From an uncultured bacterium (GTDB lineage: Bacteria; Krumholzibacteriota; Krumholzibacteriia; LZORAL124-64-63), in NCBI GenBank assembly GCA_937864225.1, contig CALMJK010000001.1, positions 1-41,974 on the forward strand: a stretch of 41,974 bases of DNA, in the 5' to 3' direction. The notes beneath the pieces were generated by a model. The model ran no database searches and was not told where the DNA came from. It was given only the letters and a program-made list of their open reading frames with translations. Both the position numbers and the translations under genes were made by a program. Shown here one piece after another: positions 9,221 through 16,718 of the stretch. Positions within the stretch are counted from its first letter, which is position 1. The number at the start of each line of letters is the position of its first letter.

Positions 9221-9985
9221 ATGATCGCGATCTCCTTCAGCTTGCTCGGAGACCTGCCGGCCCTGACCGGCGCGCCGGGCCTGCGGCATCGCGTGCTGGG
9301 ACTGCCGGCCCAGACGTCGGTGAAGGAAGCCCTCGAGGATCTCGGCATCCCGCACACCGAGATGGACCTCGTGCTGCTCGGCGGCCTGCCGGTGGGCTGG
9401 GCCCACCGCGTGCGCGACGCCGACCGCTACGAGGTCCATCCCGTGCCCGACGCGACGGCGGACCGCAACGCCGACCTGCCCTGGCTCCAGGCCCGCCTAC
9501 AGCCCAGGCCGCTGGCCAGGGAACGCTTCGTGTGCGACCGCCACCTGGGACGCCTGGCCCGTCTGCTGCGCATGCTGGGTTTCGATACGCTCTACGGCAA
9601 CGACTGGAGCGAGGCCGAGATCGCGCGCGCGGCCGCGCGGGACGGCCGCGCCGTGCTCAGTTGCAGCCGCCAGCTCCTGAAGCGGCGCGCGGTCGCCGCC
9701 GGCCGCCTGCTCCGCGCCCGCGACGTCGACACGCAGGCCGTGGAAGTCATCCGCCGTTTCGACCTGGCGGGCCACGTCAACCCCTTTGCCCGCTGCGGCC
9801 TCTGCAACGGCCTGCTCAGGCCCGTGCCCAAGTCCGACGTCGCGGTGCGGGTCCCGCTGCGCACCCGGAGCTGGTGCGAGCGGTTTTTCCTGTGCGAAAG
9901 GTGCGACCACCTGTACTGGGAGGGAACCCATGTCCAGAAGATGCGCGAGAGGATCGCGTCCATGATGGCGGAGGCGGGCCGGTGA
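9221..9985 (+). CDS. Mut7-C PIN-like RNase-family protein with ubiquitin-like N-domain
   Basis: Predicted 254-aa cytoplasmic protein. Residues ~1-75 form the beta-grasp, ubiquitin-like domain (ub-Mut7C). Residues ~100-180 are the Mut7-C PIN-like fold (FVCDRHLGRLARLLRMLGFDTLY), and a zinc-ribbon tail follows with C192/C195 and C225/C228. Family members are presumed nucleases. The usual acidic residue in the 'LLTRDREL' strand is replaced: here it reads VLSCSRQLL, with Ser149 at the Asp position, while D106, D122 and D128 remain. ATG follows GGAG by 6 nt. The stop overlaps the GTG of the amidase gene (GTGA), so the two are coupled, though no functional link is known. Family is sure; enzymatic activity is doubtful because of the substitution. 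Confidence 0.88.
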   Translation: MIAISFSLLGDLPALTGAPGLRHRVLGLPAQTSVKEALEDLGIPHTEMDLVLLGGLPVGWAHRVRDADRYEVHPVPDATADRNADLPWLQARLQPRPLARERFVCDRHLGRLARLLRMLGFDTLYGNDWSEAEIARAAARDGRAVLSCSRQLLKRRAVAAGRLLRARDVDTQAVEVIRRFDLAGHVNPFARCGLCNGLLRPVPKSDVAVRVPLRTRSWCERFFLCERCDHLYWEGTHVQKMRERIASMMAEAGR

Positions 9986-10548
9986 GCGGCCGTCGCGGCT
10001 GGGCCCTGTCCGCCCTCTTGCTCGCGCTGGGCGCGACGGCCGTCCGCGCGGACGCGCCGCCGCCCGACGCCCCCATCGTCCGCGACCGCCTCGTGGCCTG
10101 GGGCCATCGTCCGCATTTCGGGCCGCGCGCCATAGACACGATCGTCGTGCACTCGTCCTACGACGCGCTCGGCCCCGCGCCCTACGATCTCGACGGCCTC
10201 CTGGCCGAGTACCGCCAATACGGAGTCGCGCCGCACTTCGTGATCGACCGCGACGGCGGGATCTGGCGCACGGTGGCCGAGCGCGACGTCGCCTGGCACG
10301 CGGGCCGCAGCCGCATGCCGGACGGGCGCGCGGGAGTGAACGCGTTTTCGCTCGGCGTCGAGTTGATGACCACCAGGACGGATTCCGTGACCGCCGCGCA
10401 GTACGAGGCGCTCAACGCGCTGATCGCGCGCCTCGCGCGCGAGCACCCGATCCGGCACGTGGTCCGCCACCGCGACATCGCCCCGGAGCGCAAGGACGAT
10501 CCCTGGGGTTGCGACTGGCGGCGCGTGGCGCAACCGGGCCAGCCTTGA
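9982..10548 (+). CDS. Secreted N-acetylmuramoyl-L-alanine amidase (Amidase_2)
   Basis: Predicted 188 aa with a signal peptide (about 1-24, cleaved near VRADA). It would cut the bond between N-acetylmuramic acid and the L-Ala of the stem peptide, in the periplasm. Amidase_2/PGRP features: TIVVHSS with zinc ligand H57, [19 protein letters not shown] with E127, and a C-terminal [14 protein letters not shown] with H163 and D173 in the spacing seen in AmpD-like enzymes. GTG start overlaps the upstream stop (GTGA). AmpD itself is cytoplasmic; the signal peptide makes this one more like the exported AmiD/CwlA-type enzymes. The next gene starts 59 nt later and is a metal importer, so co-transcription is possible but not coupled. 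Confidence 0.88.
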   Translation: MSGRRGWALSALLLALGATAVRADAPPPDAPIVRDRLVAWGHRPHFGPRAIDTIVVHSSYDALGPAPYDLDGLLAEYRQYGVAPHFVIDRDGGIWRTVAERDVAWHAGRSRMPDGRAGVNAFSLGVELMTTRTDSVTAAQYEALNALIARLAREHPIRHVVRHRDIAPERKDDPWGCDWRRVAQPGQP

Positions 10549-10607
10549 CGGCAACGCGCCCCAGACCACCCGGCGCTCGCCGGCGAACAGGAGATCGATC
10601 CCGCGCC

Positions 10608-11585
10608 ATGGATCGCCCGCTGCCGGTCGCCCGCCCGCTCGCGCTCGCGGCGCTCGCCGCGACGCTCGTCGTTGTCGGCTGCGCCCGACACGACGCGCGC
10701 GACGCCGCGTCCGCACCGCGCCCGCTGCGCGTGGTCGCGACGACCGGCATGGTGGCCGACATCGCCCGCGGGATCGGCGGCGATCTGGTGCGCGTGCGCG
10801 CCTTGATGGGGCCGGGGGTCGATCCGCACCTGTTCAAGGCGAGCGAGGGCGACGTGCTGCGGCTGCAGGAGGCGGACCTCGTCCTTTACAACGGCCTGCA
10901 CCTCGAGGCGCGTCTCGCGCACGTGTTCGCGCGGATGGGCGGGCGGATCCGTGCCGTCGCCGTGGCGGAGGCGGTGCCGGCGGCGCGGCGCCTCTTCGCG
11001 CCGGGCCGGGAGCGGGCGCCCGATCCCCACGTCTGGTTCGACGTCGCGCTGTGGCGCCTCGCCGCGGGGCGGGCGCTCGACGCGTTGGCGGCCGCGGACA
11101 GCGTCCACGCCGGGGCGTACCGCGCCAACGCCGAGCGCTATCTCGCCAGCCTCGACAGCCTCGACGCTTACGTGCGGGAGCAGGCGGGGCGAGTGCCTCC
11201 CGCCCGGCGCGTCCTGGTCACGGCGCACGACGCCTTCAACTATTTCGGCCACGCGTACGGCTTCGAGGTGAGGGGCCTGCAGGGTTTCAACACCGCGGCC
11301 GAGGCGGGCACGGCGGACGTCCAGGAGCTGGCGTCCTTCATCGCGCGGCGGCGTCTGCCCGCCATCTTCGCCGAGTCGTCGGTCTCGCCGCGCGCCGTCC
11401 AGGCGGTGCGCGCCGCGGTGCGGGCCCGCGGCCTCGACGTGGCCCTCGGCGGCCAGCTCTTCTCCGACTCCCTCGGCCCGGAGGCCTCGCCCGCCGGCAG
11501 CTACGCCGGCATGGTCCGGCACAACATCGACACGATCGTCGCGGCGCTGCTCCACGAGCCGCTCGCCGCGCAGGGAGAGCCATGA
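10608..11585 (+). CDS. Metal (Mn/Zn) ABC transporter substrate-binding lipoprotein, TroA-like
   Basis: Predicted 325-aa cluster A-I binding protein. Lipobox VVVGC puts lipidated Cys at 25. The four ligand positions of the family are visible as H74 ([10 protein letters not shown]), H141 (DPHVWFD), H207 ([10 protein letters not shown]) and D287 (LFSDSLG). The His at the third position gives a HHHD set as in TroA, rather than the HHED set of PsaA-type manganese proteins. The N-lobe ([29 protein letters not shown]) is very TroA-like. There is no His-rich loop, which argues against ZnuA. Binds Mn2+ or Zn2+ in the periplasm and hands it to the permeases encoded downstream; the exact metal cannot be read. 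Its stop overlaps the ATPase start (ATGA). Confidence 0.92.
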   Translation: MDRPLPVARPLALAALAATLVVVGCARHDARDAASAPRPLRVVATTGMVADIARGIGGDLVRVRALMGPGVDPHLFKASEGDVLRLQEADLVLYNGLHLEARLAHVFARMGGRIRAVAVAEAVPAARRLFAPGRERAPDPHVWFDVALWRLAAGRALDALAAADSVHAGAYRANAERYLASLDSLDAYVREQAGRVPPARRVLVTAHDAFNYFGHAYGFEVRGLQGFNTAAEAGTADVQELASFIARRRLPAIFAESSVSPRAVQAVRAAVRARGLDVALGGQLFSDSLGPEASPAGSYAGMVRHNIDTIVAALLHEPLAAQGEP

Positions 11586-12403
11586 ATCGCGCCATCGCCG
11601 CGGCCGAGCGCCCAGGCGCCGCGACGCCCGCCATCGAGGTCTCCGATCTCACGGTCGCCTACCGCGAGCGACCCGTCCTGTGGGACGTGGACCTGAGCGT
11701 GCCCTCCGGCATCCTGATGGCGATCGTCGGGCCCAACGGCGCCGGCAAGACCACGCTCATGAAGGCGATCCTCGGCCTGATCCGGCCCGCGGCCGGACGG
11801 GTGCTCGTCCACGGCCGCCCCGGCGGCGAGCAGCGCCGCCTGGTGGCCTACGTGCCGCAGCGCGGCAGCGTGGACTGGGATTTCCCCACCACGGTGCTCG
11901 ACGTGGTGACGATGGGCACCTACGGCGCCCTGGGCTGGGTGCGTCGCCCGGGCCGCCGCGAGCGCGAGCGGGCTCTGGCGGCCATCGCCAAGGTCGGCAT
12001 GCAGGACTTCGTCGGCCGGCAGATCAGCCAGCTCTCGGGCGGGCAGCAGCAGCGGGTGTTCCTGGCGCGCGCGTTGGCGCAGGACGCCCAGGTGTTCTGC
12101 ATGGACGAGCCGTTCCAGGGCGTGGACGCGCGCACCGAACGGGCCATCGTGGCGCTGCTCCAGGACCTGCGCGCCGCCGGCCGCACCGTCGTCGTCGTGC
12201 ATCACGATCTGCAGACGGTTCCGGAATACTTCGACTGGGTGACGCTGCTCAACGTGCGCCGCATCGCCAGCGGACCGGTCGCCGACGTCTTCACCGAGCG
12301 GAACCTGCGCCTGGCCTACGGCGGGCGCGTGGCGTTCCTGGCGCGCGATCCTGGGTCCGGTCCGGATCCCGCCACGTCCGAAGGCGGCCGCGGCCGCGCG
12401 TGA
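11582..12403 (+). CDS. Metal ABC transporter ATP-binding protein
   Basis: Predicted 273-aa ATPase energising the Mn/Zn importer at the inner membrane. Walker [10 protein letters not shown] (residues 50-58), Q-loop [15 protein letters not shown], signature LSGGQQQR, Walker B VFCMDEPF and switch H in VVVVHHDL are all intact. The SVDWDFP Q-loop is typical of the TroB/MntB/ZnuC group. ATG overlaps the binding-protein stop (ATGA) with GGGAGA upstream; the first permease follows after 7 nt. The C-terminal ~20 residues are a Gly/Pro/Ser-rich tail with no evident function. Confidence 0.94.
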   Translation: MNRAIAAAERPGAATPAIEVSDLTVAYRERPVLWDVDLSVPSGILMAIVGPNGAGKTTLMKAILGLIRPAAGRVLVHGRPGGEQRRLVAYVPQRGSVDWDFPTTVLDVVTMGTYGALGWVRRPGRRERERALAAIAKVGMQDFVGRQISQLSGGQQQRVFLARALAQDAQVFCMDEPFQGVDARTERAIVALLQDLRAAGRTVVVVHHDLQTVPEYFDWVTLLNVRRIASGPVADVFTERNLRLAYGGRVAFLARDPGSGPDPATSEGGRGRA

Positions 12404-12410
12404 GGGGACC

Positions 12411-13550
12411 ATGGGCGCGATCCTGCACGACCTGGTTTTCGACTACACCCTGCGCACGGTGGCGCTGGGATCGGCCGTGCTGGGCCTGGCCAGCGGCGCG
12501 CTCGGCGCGTTGGCGATGCTGCGCCGCCAGAGCCTGCTGGGCGACGTCATCTCGCACGCGGCGCTGCCCGGCGTCGCGCTGGCGTTCCTGCTGACCGGCA
12601 GCAAGGCGCCGCTGGCGCTCGTGGCCGGGGCGGGCGTGGCGGGCTGGGTCGCGACGCTGGCCGTCGGCGGCATCGTGCGCGCCTCGCGCGTGAAAAGCGA
12701 CGCGGCGCTGGGCCTCGCGCTCTCGGTCTTCTTCGGCGCCGGCCTGGTGCTGCTCACGTTCATCCAGCGCCGCCCGGACGCCGCGCAGGCCGGTCTCGAC
12801 AAATTCCTGTTCGGTCAGGCCGCGACGCTGCTCGCGGCGGACGTCGCGACGATGGCCGCGCTGGCGGCCGTGGCGCTGGCCGCGCTGGCCGTGCTGTGGA
12901 AGGAGTTCAAGCTCCTCGCCTTCGACCCCGACTTCGCCGCGATCCTCGGCTACCCGACGCGCCGCCTCGATGTCCTGCTCACGACGCTGCTGGTCGTGGC
13001 CATCGCGACCGGCCTGCAAACCGTGGGCGTCGTACTCATGAGCGCCATGATCGTGGCGCCGGCCGCGGCGGCGCGGCAGTGGACCGACCGCCTCGGCCGC
13101 ATGGTGCCGCTCGCCGGCCTGCTGGGCGCCCTGGCCGGCGTGGCGGGCGCCGTGCTGAGCAGCACGACGGCTCGCCTGTCCACCGGGCCGGTCATCGTGC
13201 TCTGCGCGACGGCGATCGTGCTCGTCTCGCTCGGCTTCGCCCCCAGGCGCGGCCTCGCCTGGCAGGCGCTGCGCCAGGAGCGCGCGCGCCGCCGCCTGCG
13301 GAGCGAGACGGTGCTGATCGACCTCTACCGTCTCGCCGCGCAGCACGAACGCCCGGCGGACGTGGCGCACGCCCGCGCCGTCCTGCGCGCGATGGGCACG
13401 GGCGCCGGCAGCCGGCGCGCCCTCGCCGACCTCGAGGCGCGCGGCCTGGTGCGGCGCGCCGGGCGCGACGATTGGTCGCTCACGCCCGCCGGCGTGGCCG
13501 CCGCGCGGGCCCACCTGGCCGGCCGCGACGACGCGGAGGTGGCCTCGTGA
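12411..13550 (+). CDS. Metal ABC transporter permease 1 with C-terminal winged-helix-like tail
   Basis: Predicted 379 aa. Residues ~1-290 form the ABC-3 permease with about eight or nine membrane segments and the family motifs LLGDVISHAALPGVAL and LQTVGVVLMSAMIVAPAAAA. Family members usually stop near 280 residues. Here a cytosolic tail of about 85 residues follows (from RLRSETVLID), with helix-helix-strand-strand spacing and RRALADLEARGLVRRAGRDDWSLTPAG, the look of a winged helix of the DtxR/MarR kind. Chlamydial YtgC is a known case of such a permease fused to a DtxR-like repressor. No metal-binding DtxR residues can be assigned. Stop overlaps the next permease start (GTGA). Confidence 0.9.
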   Translation: MGAILHDLVFDYTLRTVALGSAVLGLASGALGALAMLRRQSLLGDVISHAALPGVALAFLLTGSKAPLALVAGAGVAGWVATLAVGGIVRASRVKSDAALGLALSVFFGAGLVLLTFIQRRPDAAQAGLDKFLFGQAATLLAADVATMAALAAVALAALAVLWKEFKLLAFDPDFAAILGYPTRRLDVLLTTLLVVAIATGLQTVGVVLMSAMIVAPAAAARQWTDRLGRMVPLAGLLGALAGVAGAVLSSTTARLSTGPVIVLCATAIVLVSLGFAPRRGLAWQALRQERARRRLRSETVLIDLYRLAAQHERPADVAHARAVLRAMGTGAGSRRALADLEARGLVRRAGRDDWSLTPAGVAAARAHLAGRDDAEVAS

Positions 13551-14656
13551 CGGCGCCTCAGCTCGAGATCCAGGCCATCGCGGTCGTGACAGCCATCGCC
13601 TGCGCGATGCCCGGCGTGTTCCTGGTGCTGCGCCGCATGGCGATGCTCAGCGACGCCATCAGCCACTCCATCCTGTTGGGTATCGTGCTCGCTTTCTTCG
13701 CCACCCGCGACCTGACCTCGCCGTGGCTCGTGTTCGCCGCCGCCGTCACGGGCGTGGCGACCGTGAGCCTCGTCGAATTGCTGCAGCGCACGGGGCGCGT
13801 GCGGGAGGACGCCGCGATCGGCTTGGTCTTTCCCGCCCTGTTCAGCGCCGGCGTGATCCTGATCTCGCGCCACGCCGGCGGCGTGCACCTTGACACGGAC
13901 GCCGTGCTGATGGGCGAATTGGCCTTCGCGCCCTTCGACCGCCTCGTCGTCGCCGGGCGCGACGTCGGCCCGCGCGCGCTCTGGATGATGGGCGGCATCC
14001 TGGCCCTGAACGGCCTGTTGACGGCGGTCTTCCACAAGGAGCTGAAGCTGGCGACCTTCGACGCCGGCCTCGCGGCCGCGCTCGGCTTCGCGCCGGCGGC
14101 CGTCCACTACGGCCTGATGAGCGTCGTCTCGCTCACGGCCGTGGGCGCCTTCGACGCGGTCGGCGCGATCCTGGTCGTCGCGCTCATGATCGGCCCGCCC
14201 GCGGCCGCTTACCTGCTGACCGACCGGCTCTCGGCGATGATCGGCCTGAGCGCCCTGCTGGGCGCGGTCGCGGCCGTGGCGGGCTATTGGGTCGCGCACG
14301 CCCTCGACGCTTCCTTGGCCGGCTGCATGGCCGTCATGACCGGCGCGCTGTTCGCGCTGGCGCTGCTGTTGGCTCCCGAGCGCGGCCTGCTCGTGGCGGC
14401 GCGCCGCCGGCAGAGGCAACGCTGGGATTTCGCGCTCGCGATGCTGGCGATCCACCTGGCGCAGCACGAAGGCCAGCCCGACGAACACGTCGAGTGCCTT
14501 CCCGATCACCTGAGCGACCACCTGCGCTGGGCCCCGGATTTCGCGGCGCGCGTGGTCGACCTGGCGCGCCGCCGTGATCTCGTCGTCGAACGCGCGGGGT
14601 TGCTGGCGCTGACGGAGGCCGGACGCGACCTGGCCCGCGCGGCCATGGTGCGGTGA
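13547..14656 (+). CDS. Metal ABC transporter permease 2 with C-terminal winged-helix-like tail
   Basis: Predicted 369 aa. ABC-3 family permease core (~1-288): MLSDAISHSILLGIVLAF, then AVGAFDAVGAILVVALMIGPPAAAYLLTDRL, with eight or so membrane spans. As in permease 1, an ~80-residue hydrophilic tail follows (from RQRWDFALAML). It carries HLAQHEGQPDEH and a recognition-helix/wing-like DLARRRDLVVERAGLLALTEAG. The two tails align loosely with each other, suggesting duplication of a permease-tail unit. GTG start overlaps the upstream stop (GTGA) behind GGAGGT. With permease 1 it forms the heterodimeric channel. A DNA-binding or metal-sensing role for the tail is inference. Confidence 0.9.
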   Translation: MTAPQLEIQAIAVVTAIACAMPGVFLVLRRMAMLSDAISHSILLGIVLAFFATRDLTSPWLVFAAAVTGVATVSLVELLQRTGRVREDAAIGLVFPALFSAGVILISRHAGGVHLDTDAVLMGELAFAPFDRLVVAGRDVGPRALWMMGGILALNGLLTAVFHKELKLATFDAGLAAALGFAPAAVHYGLMSVVSLTAVGAFDAVGAILVVALMIGPPAAAYLLTDRLSAMIGLSALLGAVAAVAGYWVAHALDASLAGCMAVMTGALFALALLLAPERGLLVAARRRQRQRWDFALAMLAIHLAQHEGQPDEHVECLPDHLSDHLRWAPDFAARVVDLARRRDLVVERAGLLALTEAGRDLARAAMVR

Positions 14657-14681
14657 GGGCGGCCGGCCGGGGCGCGCGACT

Positions 14682-16661
14682 TCACACGGCCGCGATGGCC
14701 GCCAGGATCGCGCGGCAGAAGTCGGTGAGCGACGGGTCCCGCGCGCCCATCACCAGCACGACGTCTCCCGCGCGCGTCGCCGCGGCGATCGGCGCGACCA
14801 GGTCGTCGCGCCGAGGCGCGAACAGCGCCGGCACGCCGCGGGCCGCGACCGCCTCCGTGATGTCGCGCGACGAGACGTCGCGCGTGACGGTGCCGCCGGC
14901 GTAGTAGATCTCCGGCATGAAGAGCGCGTCGTCGGCGCGCAGACCGGACGCGAAGGCGGCGACGAGATCGTCGCGCAAGAAGCGCGTGGGGCCGTAACCA
15001 TGCGGCTGAAACACGGCCAGCACGCGACGGCCGCGGGCGCGCGCCGTGGTCAGCGCCGCCGCGATCTTGTCGGGGTTATGGGCGAAGTCGTCGACGACCT
15101 CCACGCCATGCGCCTCTCCCACGATTTGGAACCGTCGCGCCACGCCGCGAAAACGCGCCAGCGCGGCCGCCAGTTGCGACGGCGGCAGGTCGTCGAGCGC
15201 CTGACAGGCCGCGATCGCCGCCACCGCGTTGCGCACGTTGTGCAGGCCCGGCACGGGCAGCGTGAACGGCTCGCCCGCCAGCGTGAAGCGAGAGCCGCCG
15301 GGCGAGAGTTCGACGTGCTCCGCCCGTGGCGCGCAATGCTCGCCCAGACCGAAGCGCGCGGCGCCGCCGGCGAGCGGATCGAGGGCCGGGTCTTCGCCGA
15401 CGAGGAATGGTCCGCGCACGTGCGAGCGAAATTCCGCGAACATCGCGGCGATGGCGGCCGGTTCCTTGTGATCCCGCTTCAGGTTGAGCACGACCCCGGC
15501 CCACGGCCGGTAGCGCGCGAGGCTTCCGTCGCTTTCGTCGGCCTCGACCACGAGGACGCGCCCGCTTCCCGCGTACGCGTTGCCCAGCAACCCCTCGTCC
15601 TGCAGCGCGACGAGTTCGCCGCCCGTGACCACGGACGGATCCCGCCCGCACCGCCGCAGGATCTCGAAGATCATCGCCACGACGGTGGACTTGCCGCTGG
15701 TGCCGGTGACCGCCACGGTGCGCCGCTCCGCGACGAAGTGCGCCAGCAGCTCGCTGCGGTGCAGCACCGGCACGCCCAGGCGCCGCGCCGCCGCCACGTC
15801 GGGCACGTCGTCCTCGACGGCGGTGGAGACGACAACGCCATCGCAAGGCCGGTCGACCGGCGCTCCCCTCAGCGCGCTGCCGTCCTGCGGGGCGATCGTC
15901 ACGCCGAACGCCTCGAGGGCGCGCCGGATCTCGCCGCGTTCGCCCCGGTCCAGCGCGCGGTCGCTGCCCGAGGCCAGGCCGCCGGCCATCGCGTGGTACT
16001 GCGCGAGGGCGCTCATGCCGCTGCCGGCCACGCCGGCGAAGTGGTAGCGCCGCGGCCGATCGTCGAGGATCACGACCGGGTCGCCTTCCGCCACGAGATC
16101 GTGCAGCTCGACCACGGCGGCCCGGGACAGGCGCACGCAACCGTGCGAAACGGGACGGCCCAGGCGCGCCTCGTCGTTGGTGCCGTGGATGTAGATGTAG
16201 CGCGCGAGCGAGTCGACGCCGGCGCCCTGGTTCACCCCGGGCTCCCGGCCCTCCAAGGTGAGGACGCGGCCCAGGATCAGGTCGGGCGTCTCGCCGTCCG
16301 GCGCGGCCGCGGGCGCGGCCGCGGGATCCCAAGTCTCGCCGGTCGGCAGCCGATCGCGCAGGACCGCGCCGGCCGGCAGACCCGCGCCGATCCGCCCGGC
16401 GATCAGGTGCACGCCGGGCGGCGTGCCTCCCGAGCCCTCGCGTCCGTCGACCCCGGCCGCGCCGGTGGAGACGGCGTACTCCCGCGCGAGCCCGTCGCGC
16501 GTCACGAGCAACAGCCGCTGCAGGTGCGTGCTGACCACCAGCCACCGCTGCGGCACGTCTCCCAGCACGTCGGCCAGGCGACGCTCGGCGGCGGCCAGGG
16601 CGGCAGCGGCGCGGTCACGGTCCCCGGGATTCCCTGTCTCATTTGTCCACAAGCAATTCAC
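14682..16661 (-). CDS. Fusion: YkuD L,D-transpeptidase/carboxypeptidase + MurC/Mpl-like Mur ligase
   Basis: Predicted 659-aa single open frame with two enzymes. Residues ~38-200 are a YkuD domain with YIYIHG (H159) and catalytic SHGCVRLS (H173, C175). Its RIGAGLPAGAVL, RLPTGETWDP and LEGREPGVNQGAGVD blocks match the short, leaderless ElsL-type L,D-carboxypeptidases. After only about five residues comes a Mur ligase: YHFAGVAGSGMSAL (206-219), VAVTGTSGKSTV (P-loop), VVEADESDGS, LNLKRDHKE, DDFAHNPDKI and FQPHGYGPTRF, i.e. the COG0773 (MurC/Mpl) branch in a variant with GTSGKST rather than GTHGKTT. No signal peptide or membrane span, so cytoplasmic. Probable role: trim recovered tetrapeptide to tripeptide and ligate it to UDP-MurNAc. 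GTG at 16661 is the track-length start; an in-frame TTG four codons on has better-spaced GGAAGAG. Confidence 0.88.
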   Translation of the reverse strand: MNCLWTNETGNPGDRDRAAAALAAAERRLADVLGDVPQRWLVVSTHLQRLLLVTRDGLAREYAVSTGAAGVDGREGSGGTPPGVHLIAGRIGAGLPAGAVLRDRLPTGETWDPAAAPAAAPDGETPDLILGRVLTLEGREPGVNQGAGVDSLARYIYIHGTNDEARLGRPVSHGCVRLSRAAVVELHDLVAEGDPVVILDDRPRRYHFAGVAGSGMSALAQYHAMAGGLASGSDRALDRGERGEIRRALEAFGVTIAPQDGSALRGAPVDRPCDGVVVSTAVEDDVPDVAAARRLGVPVLHRSELLAHFVAERRTVAVTGTSGKSTVVAMIFEILRRCGRDPSVVTGGELVALQDEGLLGNAYAGSGRVLVVEADESDGSLARYRPWAGVVLNLKRDHKEPAAIAAMFAEFRSHVRGPFLVGEDPALDPLAGGAARFGLGEHCAPRAEHVELSPGGSRFTLAGEPFTLPVPGLHNVRNAVAAIAACQALDDLPPSQLAAALARFRGVARRFQIVGEAHGVEVVDDFAHNPDKIAAALTTARARGRRVLAVFQPHGYGPTRFLRDDLVAAFASGLRADDALFMPEIYYAGGTVTRDVSSRDITEAVAARGVPALFAPRRDDLVAPIAAATRAGDVVLVMGARDPSLTDFCRAILAAIAAV

Positions 16662-16718
16662 TCTTCCAGCCCCACCGGCGCCGGCATCAACCCAGCGGCG
16701 GATCCGGCCGGGACCCCG

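Noticed and set aside
14682..16661. Possibility that the fusion gene is two genes with a missed stop
   Set aside because: The frame stays open, codon pattern is even, and the last YkuD strand and the first Mur strand are both intact in the same frame. An assembly error cannot be fully excluded without reads.
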